A stretch of DNA of 36,280 nucleotides from a bacterium (GCA_030692145.1 JAUYCU010000018.1:1-36280); one strand, 5' to 3'; shown: positions 1 to 8,418, counted from the first letter of the stretch. Translations and numbers: made by a program. Notes: generated from the letters alone by a model not told the origin.

Positions 1-719
1 CTGTGGTTAAAATACTCGAAAAAACTTCTGATAACTTCTGTTTTCTCTGTTTTTTTATCCCAAAAAGGATATTTTATCAGGGCAGTTGCGCCGTCGGAAG
101 GAAAGCGGATATAGTCCAAATTTATCTCGTCAAAACCAACCTTTATTACCTCTTTGGCAATGGCGATTGTGTAATTCCAAACTTCCTTGGATGCGGGGTC
201 AAGCCAAGCCAATCCTTTATTATCGTGCCATATGCTCCCGTCCGAATTCTTTAAAGCCAATTCCGGTTTCTCCCGAGGAAGATAATCGTCTTCAAAAACC
301 GCAATTCTGGCAATAGTATAAATTCCTTCTTTGTGCAGATTTTCGATTAATCCTTTTATATCTTTAATAAATATTTTTTCCGAGCCGGTTTCGTGAATCA
401 AATCACTTTCGGTTTGAAAAGGAATTCTTCCGGTATAGTCTTTAATATCGATAACCACACTATTCAATTCGGTTCTTTTTATCAAATCGATAATCTCTTC
501 CATGCGATAATTGGAGGCAGTGCGATAAGTGACATAGATGCCCTTGGCGCGAATCGGTTCTTTCACTATACCATTATCTTTCACGGCATTGTTGTTTTGC
601 AGGTGCCCGGTTATAAATTGACCCCGTTGTTCAAAAAAATAACGGGGCACATCCAAGGCAAAAGCAATAAAAATAACCAAAATTAAGATTAAAAAAAGAA
701 AGATTTTATCTTTACTCAT
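1..719 (-). CDS. DUF4015 (putative glycosyl hydrolase-like) membrane-anchored protein, C-terminus outside window
   Basis: The reading frame opens with ATG at 719 and runs off the left edge, so only the first ~239 residues are visible. An N-terminal hydrophobic helix (about residues 6-22, FLFLILILVIFIAFAL) follows a short charged start, so the protein is probably exported or anchored. From about residue 58 it matches the DUF4015 family (TIM-barrel, glycoside hydrolase-like): IRAKGIYVTYRT, then NSVVIDIKDYTG, IARIAVFEDDYLP, WLDPASKEVWNY and FDEINLDYIRFPSDG in the family order. The last block holds the acidic residues expected at the end of a barrel strand. No Shine-Dalgarno is visible; the start follows an AT-rich leader (TTAGTAATATG). 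It lies 8 bases downstream of tRNA-Arg on the same strand and may share its transcript. The substrate is unknown; a role in cell-envelope polysaccharide is an inference from the family. Confidence 0.9.
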   Translation of the reverse strand, partial: MSKDKIFLFLILILVIFIAFALDVPRYFFEQRGQFITGHLQNNNAVKDNGIVKEPIRAKGIYVTYRTASNYRMEEIIDLIKRTELNSVVIDIKDYTGRIPFQTESDLIHETGSEKIFIKDIKGLIENLHKEGIYTIARIAVFEDDYLPREKPELALKNSDGSIWHDNKGLAWLDPASKEVWNYTIAIAKEVIKVGFDEINLDYIRFPSDGATALIKYPFWDKKTEKTEVIRSFFEYFNH

Positions 720-727
720 ATTACTAA

Positions 728-799
728 TGCCCCCAGTAGGAATCGGACCTACATTCCCTGCTTAGAAGGCAAGTGCTCTGTCCATTGAGCTATGGGGGC
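728..799 (-). tRNA. tRNA-Arg (anticodon UCU)
   Basis: The complement folds as a full cloverleaf. The acceptor stem is GCCCCCA/TGGGGGC, the anticodon stem is CTTGC/GCAAG around the loop CTTCTAA (anticodon TCT), and the T arm is GTAGG-TCCGATT-CCTAC. The discriminator base is A. The 3' CCA is not encoded; the next bases are TTA. Confidence 0.95.
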
Positions 800-809
800 G
801 CAAATATTG

Positions 810-841
810 CCAGCCCGGGGCTGGTCCGTTTCGAGCGGAAA
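810..841. repeat. GC-rich palindromic dispersed repeat, intergenic copy
   Basis: A palindrome (CCAGCCC-GG-GGCTGG) is followed by GTCCG, seven variable bases and CGGAAA. The same framework (CAGCCC, two or three variable bases, GGCTGGTCCG, seven bases, CGGAAA) recurs inside the CCA-adding enzyme gene at 35954-35984. This copy abuts the stop codon of the preceding minus-strand gene and may also serve as a 3' hairpin. Confidence 0.6.
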
Positions 842-2047
842 CTATGGGGACGGACATTGTCTTGCGGTAAAATTTCTTTCAGCGCAAAGACATTGAGCAT
901 TGTCTATGCTTACATGAACATGGTTTACTTCGTAATTAACCCATGCGCCCGAATTACAACTTCTGGCTGCAGTGGCAATCGCCTGACACATTGTTATATT
1001 TGCAGCTGCGGGTGGAGATGGAAGATGAAAATCCACAGCATGAGAAAATCCCTTACAGGCTGGATTTGCACCGCCAAAATGACAAGAATCAGCTCCATGA
1101 CCACAATTAGACGTAGAAGTGTCGCAGTTAGAATTAGTGCAAAGGCTATTATGCGAAATAGAATTTATTGATAGACCAGAAATTCCCCTTGCGAACATAC
1201 AATTCAGAAAGAATACCAAATCCTGAGATGCGTCTCCTCTTTGTCTTGGGTCTGCTCCGCCAGGCGGAGGATTTAAAACCCATGTATAAGAACTAGCGGG
1301 GGCACTTCTGGTGCACCAACCCGTGTCAGTCCATGAACCACACGGATTTTCCTGGGTGCCATGACTACGATCCAAGCAACACCATCCTACTGTCTCACAA
1401 TTAATCCCAGGCCCCACGCAACGCGATGAACAACTCTCATAACACTCCGAGGCACCACTATACTCATATACCATTCTATCATTAGCAGCTCCCGTATACT
1501 GAATATGACAAAACTTATTATTACTTCCAATGATTGGTTCTTCTAGTTCTTCTACTGCCTCTTGTTCTTGTATTGCCCCGCCCGCACATCTCACCTCGTT
1601 CCATGGCCAGGGAAACCCTGCTTCTTCGCCTACTCCACCAGGAGTCTTTGCTAAGGTAATAAAAACAATATTTAGAATCGTCCAGGATAAAAATGCGATT
1701 GCCAAACCAACTACGGTTCCGGTAATAATTCTCTTTCCTGCTTCTAATTGGTCCGGTTTTGCTCCGGCGATTAAAATCATTATTCCTCCGGCAATAATGA
1801 ATAAGGGAGCAATAATCAATAAAAACCACCAGATGTAATTCATAATCATCTGCAACATCCTAAAAATATCACACAGAGTACAGGGCTGAGCCTCCTCATA
1901 AGAAACACCATCGCATTGCGTATCACAGGCAGTTCTGTCCGCGTTCCATGTCTGACAACACCTACCACAAGGAACTAAAGCAGCAGAGGCCAGAATCGGC
2001 AGAATAAACCCAAGAATGATTAAAATTATAAAAATTGGTTTGCGCAT
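842..2047 (-). CDS. Exported T4SS-pilin-like membrane protein with Cys-rich region and M15-like peptidase C-terminus
   Basis: The chosen ATG at 2047 starts a typical signal peptide (MRKPIFIILIILGFILPILA, cleaved near ASA). An in-frame upstream start at 2068 would put charged residues in front and overlap the previous gene. After a Cys-rich segment come two hydrophobic helices, YIWWFLLIIAPLFIIAGGIM and ITGTVVGLAIAFLSWTILN, separated by a short basic turn. This is the layout of the TrbC/VirB2-like T4SS-pilin family often seen in CPR genomes. A long Cys-rich extracellular part follows. The last ~90 residues carry CHFGG, SHAVDFH and NHVHVSI, which resemble the His/Asp/His zinc ligands of M15-type D-Ala-D-Ala peptidases, with an insertion between the first two. 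It is the last gene of the pilus locus. Peptidoglycan cleavage is an inference. A GC-rich palindrome at about 1258-1272 encodes PPPGGADP. Confidence 0.8.
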   Translation of the reverse strand: MRKPIFIILIILGFILPILASAALVPCGRCCQTWNADRTACDTQCDGVSYEEAQPCTLCDIFRMLQMIMNYIWWFLLIIAPLFIIAGGIMILIAGAKPDQLEAGKRIITGTVVGLAIAFLSWTILNIVFITLAKTPGGVGEEAGFPWPWNEVRCAGGAIQEQEAVEELEEPIIGSNNKFCHIQYTGAANDRMVYEYSGASECYESCSSRCVGPGINCETVGWCCLDRSHGTQENPCGSWTDTGWCTRSAPASSYTWVLNPPPGGADPRQRGDASQDLVFFLNCMFARGISGLSINSISHNSLCTNSNCDTSTSNCGHGADSCHFGGANPACKGFSHAVDFHLPSPPAAANITMCQAIATAARSCNSGAWVNYEVNHVHVSIDNAQCLCAERNFTARQCPSP

Positions 2048-2051
2048 ATTT

Positions 2052-2324
2052 TTATTTAAACGGATCAAGATAATTCTTAGTATTGATTTGATTGATTTTT
2101 TCTCCCCTGTTCAAAAGCTTGTCCATTATGCTCTGGTATGCGGCCTTTTTTATTTCCAGTTTAAACGGAGACACTTCTCTTTGTTCGTAAAGCGACTTAT
2201 AAACGTATTTATAAAAGATAAAGCCGATATAGACCAATATAGCCAAAAACGCGAAAATTGTCCATTTTTTCCAATGTTTTATGAATAAATTCCTGATTGA
2301 TTTCGCTGTTTTTTTAAAATCCAT
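2052..2324 (-). CDS. Small single-pass membrane protein in pilus operon
   Basis: Ninety residues: a basic N-terminus (MDFKKTAKSIRNLF), one transmembrane helix at about residues 22-39 (WTIFAFLAILVYIGFIFY), and a charged tail of about 50 residues with no motif I recognise. The stop of the upstream pilO-like gene is one base away and the next gene follows after four bases, so it is clearly co-transcribed with the pilus genes. Its place directly after PilM-N-O is where pilP lies in Proteobacteria. It has no recognisable PilP lipobox or beta domain, so I do not call it PilP. It may be an alignment-complex accessory, which is inference from position only. Confidence 0.7.
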   Translation of the reverse strand: MDFKKTAKSIRNLFIKHWKKWTIFAFLAILVYIGFIFYKYVYKSLYEQREVSPFKLEIKKAAYQSIMDKLLNRGEKINQINTKNYLDPFK

Positions 2325-2325
2325 T

Positions 2326-2850
2326 TTATTCGTTGGTATAAGCCCTTATTTTTAGAGTTGATTTTATTGTTCCCGCCGAGATAGTTTCCGGGCTATCTTC
2401 TCCGTTTGTTCTTGTGATATTTACCGAATTCACGTCAATAAAATAATCCCCGTTTTCCAACCAACCCAGAAATTTCATGAAATTGGGGAATGTTCCGAAA
2501 AGACCCAAGGTTAAAGACGGAAACTCCGAAGCGCTAATTTCGATTTCGTTATTGGTGGAAGAGGCGACGGATTCCAGTGCTTCGAAGAATTTTACTGCCT
2601 CGTTTTTATCGATAAGTTGTTTTTTTATCTCAATAATTTTGTCATTGATGTCTTTATAATCTGCTTCTACCTCTTCCACGTATTTCTTGTCCATTCCTTC
2701 CAGAGACATCAACCTCTCACGGCTTTCCAAAACAGATGCCGCTGTTTTTTTTATTTCCAGAAACAACGGCTTGATTACGAACAAAGTCAAAACAATAAAA
2801 ATAGTGACAATGACCGCAAAAATGAGATAAATTTTTTGCTTAATACTCAT
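2326..2850 (-). CDS. pilO: Type IV pilus inner-membrane alignment protein PilO-like
   Basis: 174 residues. A single N-terminal transmembrane helix (IYLIFAVIVTIFIVLTLFVI, about residues 6-25) is followed by a coiled-coil stretch to about residue 85 rich in Glu, Lys and Leu, and then a small alpha/beta domain. This is the PilO/GspM-type layout: short cytoplasmic end, one helix, coiled coil, ferredoxin-like fold. The family pairs with PilN in the inner membrane and links PilM to the outer parts of the pilus machine. Its ATG overlaps the stop of the pilN-like gene by four bases (2847-2850), which indicates translational coupling. The assignment rests on layout and gene order rather than on a catalytic motif. 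Confidence 0.8.
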   Translation of the reverse strand: MSIKQKIYLIFAVIVTIFIVLTLFVIKPLFLEIKKTAASVLESRERLMSLEGMDKKYVEEVEADYKDINDKIIEIKKQLIDKNEAVKFFEALESVASSTNNEIEISASEFPSLTLGLFGTFPNFMKFLGWLENGDYFIDVNSVNITRTNGEDSPETISAGTIKSTLKIRAYTNE

Positions 2851-3389
2851 GGAGTGTAAGTAAAACTGAATCTAAAATTAATGTCTCTTGGATTAGCTAA
2901 ATTAGAAAAAGGAAAATCCACCTCTTTATAGTGAGGGTTATTTTTAAGTATATTTCTTATGGCCACCAGATTTCCCCGAAGAAGTGAATTTCCAGTAACA
3001 CTTATCAGTTTCGACTCTTTGTCGATTTCTAGAGTATAAATCTTTACTCCGCCAAAAAGTTCTTCATTTACTTTATCCAGAATGCCGTAGAGGTCGGATT
3101 TCGTGTCCTGAATTTTTTTGATTAATGACAAATCATCGTTCAACTCTTTAACTCTTTTTTGTATGGTTTTAATGCTCTCCGTCTGGACAACTTTCGCCTG
3201 TTCTTCGTTGATGCTTTTTTCAAAAATGAAATACTTGAAATTCAGAAGCGTCAAAAACGAAGCCAAAACAACAATCAACGACAAAAACATCAGAAAGAGA
3301 ATCAATACGGAGGAAATCGCATTCTGATAAAGAACCATCATTTTGATTCTTTTTATTTGCCCCGGCGGCAGTAAGTTTATCTTTATCAT
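2847..3389 (-). CDS. pilN: Type IV pilus biogenesis protein PilN-like
   Basis: 180 residues beginning MIKINLLPPGQIKRIK. The INLLP signature near the N-terminus is the PilN motif that inserts into the groove of PilM. A transmembrane helix follows (SVLILFLMFLSLIVVLASFL, about residues 27-46), then a coiled coil and a small mixed domain. It lies between pilM and pilO in the usual order, 18 bases after pilM, and overlaps pilO by four bases. No Shine-Dalgarno is visible; the start is preceded by CAACAATAAT, the AT-rich leader type shared by most core genes here. Confidence 0.9.
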   Translation of the reverse strand: MIKINLLPPGQIKRIKMMVLYQNAISSVLILFLMFLSLIVVLASFLTLLNFKYFIFEKSINEEQAKVVQTESIKTIQKRVKELNDDLSLIKKIQDTKSDLYGILDKVNEELFGGVKIYTLEIDKESKLISVTGNSLLRGNLVAIRNILKNNPHYKEVDFPFSNLANPRDINFRFSFTYTP

Positions 3390-3407
3390 ATTATTGTTGG
3401 TGTTTTT

Positions 3408-4526
3408 TTAATTGACGGAATTCGCTCCGCGAAGAGCCAGTCCCAAAACAGTGGCATAGGCCAAAGACTCTTCATACGGAATGGCTGGTATTTTCTTCAA
3501 ATCCATTTTGCCTTTTTTGTCCGGCAGAATATTTACCCACGGATTGCCCAATGAAACGGGAATTTTTATGCGCGTGGAGAGATGCTCCGCAAGCCCTTTC
3601 AAGTTGGCTCCTCCTCCACAAAGAATTATTTCGCTAATATCGGGAAAACCGCTGTCTTTTTCTCCATATTCCTTATGGAAGCTTATACATTCCTTAATTT
3701 TTTCCGACAATTTTGTAAGAGACGGCAAAAGCGCATTAAAAATTTCCCTGTCTTTATCGTTTGTATCCAAACCAATCTTAAATTTCAAAGACTGGGCTTT
3801 TTTAAAATCGATATTCAATTTTTGGGCAATATCCTCAAGCATCTGCTTATTGGAAACCGCGGAAGTGCTATTGGTGAAACAAATTCCGTTTTCGGAAAAA
3901 ATCACGAAACTTGTTCGATTGAAACCCAAATCGATAATTAAAACCGGTTTTACAACAAGGCCTTCCTTAAGCAGACTTCTGATTATCGCCGTTGACTCGA
4001 TTTCAAAAACAATTGGCTCGATTCCCGCGGCTCTTAACACCTCCAAATACTTATCAACCAGTTTCCTGGGAACCGCATTTATTAAAACGTCGGTGTGATC
4101 GCTTCTTTCCTGAGAAGAAATAATCTGCCAGCTGAAATAAACTTCATCCAGAGAAAACGGAATATTGGCTTCCGCTTCCCATTTAATCGCTTCTTTTATT
4201 TCGTTAATTCCCATTTTGGGAAATTTAATTACCTTAACAAAGGCATGTTGTTCGGGTAAAGAACAAACCGCATATTGAGTCCTGATTTTTTCTCCCTTTG
4301 CTTCAATTATTGCTTTTTTCAACATTTCAATCAATTTTTTGTCGTTTTTTATCTCTCCCTCTTCGATTATTCCCTCGGGAAGAGCAAAGCGGTTGGAACT
4401 TTTCAACTCGAATCCTTTCTTTTTTTTCTTCAGTTGCGCGATTTTTATGGAAAAATCGGAAATATCCAGTCCAAAAGACGGAAGATTTTCGTAAATGTTG
4501 GAAAAAACAATATCTCTAAAATTCAT
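3408..4526 (-). CDS. pilM: Type IV pilus assembly ATPase-like protein PilM
   Basis: 372 residues with the actin/FtsA-like fold of PilM. The first phosphate motif region is GLDISDFSIKIAQL (about residue 19). The second is LIIDLGFNRTSFVIF, and the adenosine motif is IILCGGGANLKGL near residue 300. An SHS2-like segment (YAVCSLPEQHAFVKVIKFP) and IKWEAEANIPFSLDEVYFSW, a typical PilM stretch, lie between. In the family PilM sits on the cytoplasmic face, binds the N-terminal tail of PilN and couples the membrane complex to PilB/PilC. Length is close to the family norm. The gene heads the M-N-O block, with 39 bases separating it from the PilX-like gene. Confidence 0.95.
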   Translation of the reverse strand: MNFRDIVFSNIYENLPSFGLDISDFSIKIAQLKKKKKGFELKSSNRFALPEGIIEEGEIKNDKKLIEMLKKAIIEAKGEKIRTQYAVCSLPEQHAFVKVIKFPKMGINEIKEAIKWEAEANIPFSLDEVYFSWQIISSQERSDHTDVLINAVPRKLVDKYLEVLRAAGIEPIVFEIESTAIIRSLLKEGLVVKPVLIIDLGFNRTSFVIFSENGICFTNSTSAVSNKQMLEDIAQKLNIDFKKAQSLKFKIGLDTNDKDREIFNALLPSLTKLSEKIKECISFHKEYGEKDSGFPDISEIILCGGGANLKGLAEHLSTRIKIPVSLGNPWVNILPDKKGKMDLKKIPAIPYEESLAYATVLGLALRGANSVN

Positions 4527-4565
4527 ATTGATACGATAATTTTATTCTACCACAAATCGGGGATT

Positions 4566-6014
4566 TTATTGAATTTCCTCCCAGGAAACGAATTGCAAAT
4601 CTCCCGAGGTGGGGAAAAACGGCGGAGGGTCATAAATCAAGGCCGGTTCATAATAAGATTCCGTATTCTGATAGCCAGAAATAACCTGTCCGCTGCTATT
4701 AACCCAGCTCCAGGTCCAAACCTGATTAGTGATAATCGAACCACGAACCATTATTCTGTTTCGCGTATGATATGGGTTATACGAACTTGAGTAATAATAC
4801 CTCTGCACCGCGCCTTTTTGCGCCACCATCACTGCCTGGATCTCCAAAACATTCGGCGAATATAACGGAACCAAAATATTTTTCTGGGCAATTAAAGCTA
4901 TCATTGTTGCTTTAGGATCGGCTCTGGTAATATTACCGTTAATAATGATACTGGCATTAGTGGCCGGATTGTCCGGAAACCTTGCCGCTACAATCGTTGC
5001 TTTTTCGTCGGTTGCCCCATCAACCCAAACCTTGGTATCCTCGACAAAAACAAGATTTTGAACTCCGCACTGACCTTCGGCCAAAGCATAATTAGCAATA
5101 AAGCTTTCTCTGTCAAAGTCGTTTGACTCATTGCGTAAAACGCCCTGAGTATCACGACCATTCACGTTTGCCCTTAATCTTGTAACCCTATACAAATCGA
5201 ATGTTCCATCATTTTTTAATTTAATATGATAGCCGAAACTTCCCGACGGCCCAAAATAATATCCGCCGTTCTGCGCCCTGGTTTTTAGTTGAGCCAAATC
5301 GGTAGTAATAGCGTTAAAATCAACGGACGGAACAGGAAATTCCCACAAGCCCTCGGCATTGCCGTTTCCCGTGCCCCAAATTCCGGGCTTGGTTTGCGCC
5401 GGACTGCATCCGTGCATGGGTTGGCAAGTATATGTTTCTTTTGCCGAAGTGCTTAATGCGTTCTGCGTTCCATCCATTCTGATTCCGCCATTGGAATGAA
5501 ACGGTCCCTGTAATTCCTCATTTTCTCCGAACCAGACATCGGAATTCGTCAAAAAGGAATATTGTGCCAGAGAAGGACGACCATATCGTACCAAAATCGT
5601 TCTTTTCGCATTGGGACGATTACTCGCCCAGCCAACGGATTTGATTTCAATCATGGTCGAACATTCTCCGGGCTGGGTAATTTCCAAAGAATATTGACCG
5701 ATTAATCCGCCCTCCGGGTCTCTATAATCGTAAACTCCGGAGAATCCGAAGTCATTCGGAGCATGAGCCAAGTGCCAACGGGCGTAATTTGCTCCTGCTT
5801 CGGCCATGGCCAATGCTTCGTTAATGGCAACTTTTTGTATAATCTGGCGATATTGCGTAGTAACGAAACCCGCCATTCCACTGAAAAGAAAGACAAAAAT
5901 TGCTCCAAAAACCAAAACCATGGTAATGATGGCTCCTCTGTCGCAATTTTTAATCTTGAATTTTGCTTGCCCGCCATAGCCTTGGCGAAGGCGGGGATTT
6001 TGAATTCTCATCAT
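4566..6014 (-). CDS. PilX-like pilus assembly protein with repeat-derived N-terminus
   Basis: 482 residues. After about 28 residues comes DRGAIITMVLVF, a hydrophobic helix, and INEALAMAEAGANYARW, the pattern of PilX_N proteins, whose helix packs like a pilin although the classic Gly/Phe-Glu cleavage site is absent. The rest is a large, probably extracellular beta-rich domain of unknown fold. The start overlaps the stop of the upstream pseudopilin gene (ATGA at 6011-6014). The N-terminal residues NPRLRQGYGGQAKF are encoded by a GC-rich palindromic repeat (5969-5995) and look like an insertion ahead of the real membrane segment. The protein is probably a minor component priming or decorating the pilus; that role is inferred from its place after two prepilin genes. 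Confidence 0.85.
   Translation of the reverse strand: MMRIQNPRLRQGYGGQAKFKIKNCDRGAIITMVLVFGAIFVFLFSGMAGFVTTQYRQIIQKVAINEALAMAEAGANYARWHLAHAPNDFGFSGVYDYRDPEGGLIGQYSLEITQPGECSTMIEIKSVGWASNRPNAKRTILVRYGRPSLAQYSFLTNSDVWFGENEELQGPFHSNGGIRMDGTQNALSTSAKETYTCQPMHGCSPAQTKPGIWGTGNGNAEGLWEFPVPSVDFNAITTDLAQLKTRAQNGGYYFGPSGSFGYHIKLKNDGTFDLYRVTRLRANVNGRDTQGVLRNESNDFDRESFIANYALAEGQCGVQNLVFVEDTKVWVDGATDEKATIVAARFPDNPATNASIIINGNITRADPKATMIALIAQKNILVPLYSPNVLEIQAVMVAQKGAVQRYYYSSSYNPYHTRNRIMVRGSIITNQVWTWSWVNSSGQVISGYQNTESYYEPALIYDPPPFFPTSGDLQFVSWEEIQ
5969..5995. repeat. GC-rich palindromic repeat inside coding sequence
   Basis: GCCCGCCATAGCCTTGGCGA followed by AGGCGGGG forms an imperfect palindrome around CCTTGG. 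It encodes RLRQGYGGQA at the N-terminus of the PilX-like protein. Related GCCGAAG/CTTCGGC palindromes occur at 25712-25770 and 26251-26315. Confidence 0.7.
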
Positions 6015-6625
6015 AGATTTGTTTTCAGGTTTCTTATTTGTACATCGCTTTCCAATTCAAAATTGTCCGGTGGGCGATTTGGATCAACGTTAATTTTTAA
6101 ATAAACGTGCATTAATTTTGTTTCGGTTAACCGCGTAAGCGTGGGCAAGGGATTATTAACAACATCAATTGGCCAATCTCCGTTATAGTAAATAAAAATT
6201 GGCGTTGCGCCGTTTCTGACATAAGCAGAAAGAGTATCGACAACTTCACCGCTTAAAATATATTGAGGTGGGTCTCCGCTGGGCTCGACAACTCCTTTTT
6301 TAAAATTTATTCCGTCCAAAAAGTAACGCACTCTTTCAATACTGGCATCTTTGTCGATGTCGCTGTAAAAAATAAGTTGGAGATTTCCCGCTTCTTTTAG
6401 AGGATAAGAGCCGTCTTCGCCGTATCGAGCTTCTCGAATTTCTTTTACCATTGTTTCAATTCCCTTTCTTGCCTCGTTAATGGCCGCAATTTGCTCGAAA
6501 TTATAACCGTATGCCCGATAAACGTAAATAACAAAAGAAATCAAAAGCGCCATTGCCAATGCAAAAATGGCAATCATGAAAATTCCCTCAATCAAAGAAA
6601 ATCCATTTCCGTCACGAAAGTTCAT
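6011..6625 (-). CDS. Prepilin-like protein (PilW/GspJ type)
   Basis: 204 residues. The N-terminus MNFRDGNGFSLIEGIFMIAI is a class III prepilin signal: a short leader, cleavage after Gly8, Phe at +1 and Glu at +5, then a long hydrophobic helix to about residue 31. The region EARKGIETMVKEIREARYG is typical of PilW/GspJ minor pilins (N_methyl family). The C-terminal part is a beta-rich domain with no Cys pair. The start lies four bases after the upstream prepilin gene, and the stop overlaps the PilX-like gene. It is probably processed by a PilD peptidase encoded elsewhere and forms part of a minor-pilin tip complex; the tip role is inferred from family knowledge. Confidence 0.88.
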   Translation of the reverse strand: MNFRDGNGFSLIEGIFMIAIFALAMALLISFVIYVYRAYGYNFEQIAAINEARKGIETMVKEIREARYGEDGSYPLKEAGNLQLIFYSDIDKDASIERVRYFLDGINFKKGVVEPSGDPPQYILSGEVVDTLSAYVRNGATPIFIYYNGDWPIDVVNNPLPTLTRLTETKLMHVYLKINVDPNRPPDNFELESDVQIRNLKTNL

Positions 6626-6629
6626 AAAT

Positions 6630-8417
6630 TTATGGCGTGGTCATTAAAATTATCTGCTCGCTCTGCCCAGAAACAGTAACCTCGCTTAACCAATCCTGAT
6701 ATCCGGCTATTTTAATTTCCAAATTATAGACTGCCTGACTTAAGGGGCTAAAAAATACTTGACCAGACTCCGAAACCAGCTTATTTTTGTCGTAACCAAT
6801 CCTATAGAGCCGGACACCGGCCCCAATCAAGGGCTGTCCGGCCGAGTTTTTGACCGTAACCAGAAGAGTGTTGGTTTGATGATTGGCAAGTTTTATAATC
6901 ACGGTTTGGTCGGAATCAGGATTTAAATTTATTGGTTGCGAAGGAAAAGAATTGGCAATATCATATCCGGTCGCGGGACTGATAATAATTCTATAACTAT
7001 CCCATTCCAAATTAAGAATATTCGCGGTTCCTTCGGAATTCGTTGTCAGATTCTGGACATATTTATATATTGGTTGATTATTTATATCGAGTCCGAGCGT
7101 TTTCGCTCCTTGCATGAAAAAAGAAAGATTGGGAACACTTATTAAAGTATCCGAAGAAAACCAGGTGATCTGCCAGTCAAATAAAGAAGGAGTTTGATTC
7201 GGATCACTGGTCGAAAAATTGGCTTTCAGCTTCACCGACTTATACCTATAGGAATCCAGTTGTGACAAATCTAAAGGAGAATCGGGAAAGCCTTCGGAAT
7301 TCAGAACTCCGCTAACCGTCAAATCGCTGTCCGGAATCAAAACCCAATCAACTCCGTTGAAATACAAAATCTGGTATTTAATTTCGGTAGGCACAAAATT
7401 CTCGTCGTTCCAATTCATTCTCCCCCATTCAACCAAGGCAGTGGGGGTAATAATGTTCGATATGATATATCCCGACAATTGATATTGACTATCTATATTT
7501 TCAAGTTTAATTGCCGAATTAACGGAATCAAGAGTTGTTTGTAATTTTTCACTTATTTTACTTTCGTCTTCAAATGAATCGTTCCAATTTTTCTCTTCGA
7601 TATATCTAATGGTGTTGACCGTCTTTGTGGAAAGACGGTCAATGGAAAAACTAATTTCGCTGAGCTGACCTTCGATTACAGAAAGAAATGGTTTTATGGG
7701 AAAGGCCAAGGCAACGCTCCGTACCATTTCATTAATTTCGTAGGTTCTTTCCGAGCTGTAATCGAATTTACTGGCAGTGATTTTATAACAATCGTTACAT
7801 TCCGGAGCGCCGGGAATAAAAATGCGTCCCTGATTGTCGGTTTGGTAACTGGCATCAATAGGAGGAAAAATATCGTTGTTTTCCACCCTGATATCCGCTT
7901 GCGGCACCGGCTGGCCATTGGCGTCGAAAACCAAAACCGAAATAATTCCTCCTTCCCCGGTTGTTTCAATCCCCTTGGGAGCTATATCTGTTTGCAAGGT
8001 GACCTGACCGCCGAAAAATTCCGACCAAGAAACCTTAACCCTGATTCTTTTATAATCCCAGGCTAACGGATCGGCGGGAAAAACACCGTCAAAGGAGTCA
8101 TCAACATAAATCACCGTTGTCTTAACGGTGTAAGCAATTTTGTTGCGCTCGATATTTTCCGTTTCGAGAATTACTCCCGAGGGAATGCCTCCTGCCGTAC
8201 CAACTTGATTATAAGTAAGGTTTCGCGCCAATTCTATTTTTTGATTAGCTAAGGCGGTGGCAACGGCCTTAGCTTTAGACTGAGCAACTATTTTTATGTT
8301 CAATCTAATCAATCCAAAAATGCCGATGAACACAATCAACAAAAGCGTAATTCCCACCAAGCTTTCGACAAGCGTAAACCCGGATTTTTTATTTTTTCCG
8401 ATTAAAGAAGCAAACAT
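6630..8417 (-). CDS. Large prepilin (PilV-like) with Ig/carboxypeptidase-regulatory-like repeats
   Basis: 595 residues. KKSGFTLVESLVGITLLLI (about residues 10-28) is a class III prepilin motif with Phe at +1 and Glu at +5. Two segments look like transthyretin-type carboxypeptidase-regulatory domains. The first is VLVFDANGQPVPQADIRVEN with TDNQGRIFIPGAPECNDCYK (about 160-215). The second is VTVKNSAGQPLIGAGVRLYR with VYNLEIKIAGYQDW near the C-terminus. Between them lies a jelly-roll-like stretch ending FDWQITW. Ordinary minor pilins are under 250 residues, so this one carries about 400 extra residues of beta modules. It is probably a pilus-tip or pilus-side adhesin displayed by the machinery encoded next to it (inference). 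It starts one base after the stop of pilC. Confidence 0.85.
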   Translation of the reverse strand: MFASLIGKNKKSGFTLVESLVGITLLLIVFIGIFGLIRLNIKIVAQSKAKAVATALANQKIELARNLTYNQVGTAGGIPSGVILETENIERNKIAYTVKTTVIYVDDSFDGVFPADPLAWDYKRIRVKVSWSEFFGGQVTLQTDIAPKGIETTGEGGIISVLVFDANGQPVPQADIRVENNDIFPPIDASYQTDNQGRIFIPGAPECNDCYKITASKFDYSSERTYEINEMVRSVALAFPIKPFLSVIEGQLSEISFSIDRLSTKTVNTIRYIEEKNWNDSFEDESKISEKLQTTLDSVNSAIKLENIDSQYQLSGYIISNIITPTALVEWGRMNWNDENFVPTEIKYQILYFNGVDWVLIPDSDLTVSGVLNSEGFPDSPLDLSQLDSYRYKSVKLKANFSTSDPNQTPSLFDWQITWFSSDTLISVPNLSFFMQGAKTLGLDINNQPIYKYVQNLTTNSEGTANILNLEWDSYRIIISPATGYDIANSFPSQPINLNPDSDQTVIIKLANHQTNTLLVTVKNSAGQPLIGAGVRLYRIGYDKNKLVSESGQVFFSPLSQAVYNLEIKIAGYQDWLSEVTVSGQSEQIILMTTP

Positions 8418-8418
8418 C

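Noticed and set aside
3..686. Plus-strand open frames of 76-97 codons at the left edge
   Set aside because: They lie opposite the minus-strand DUF4015 gene, which has clear family motifs; none of their translations looks like a protein.
2052..2324. Calling the 90-residue membrane protein PilP
   Set aside because: Position fits, but there is no lipobox and no PilP-type beta domain; left unnamed.
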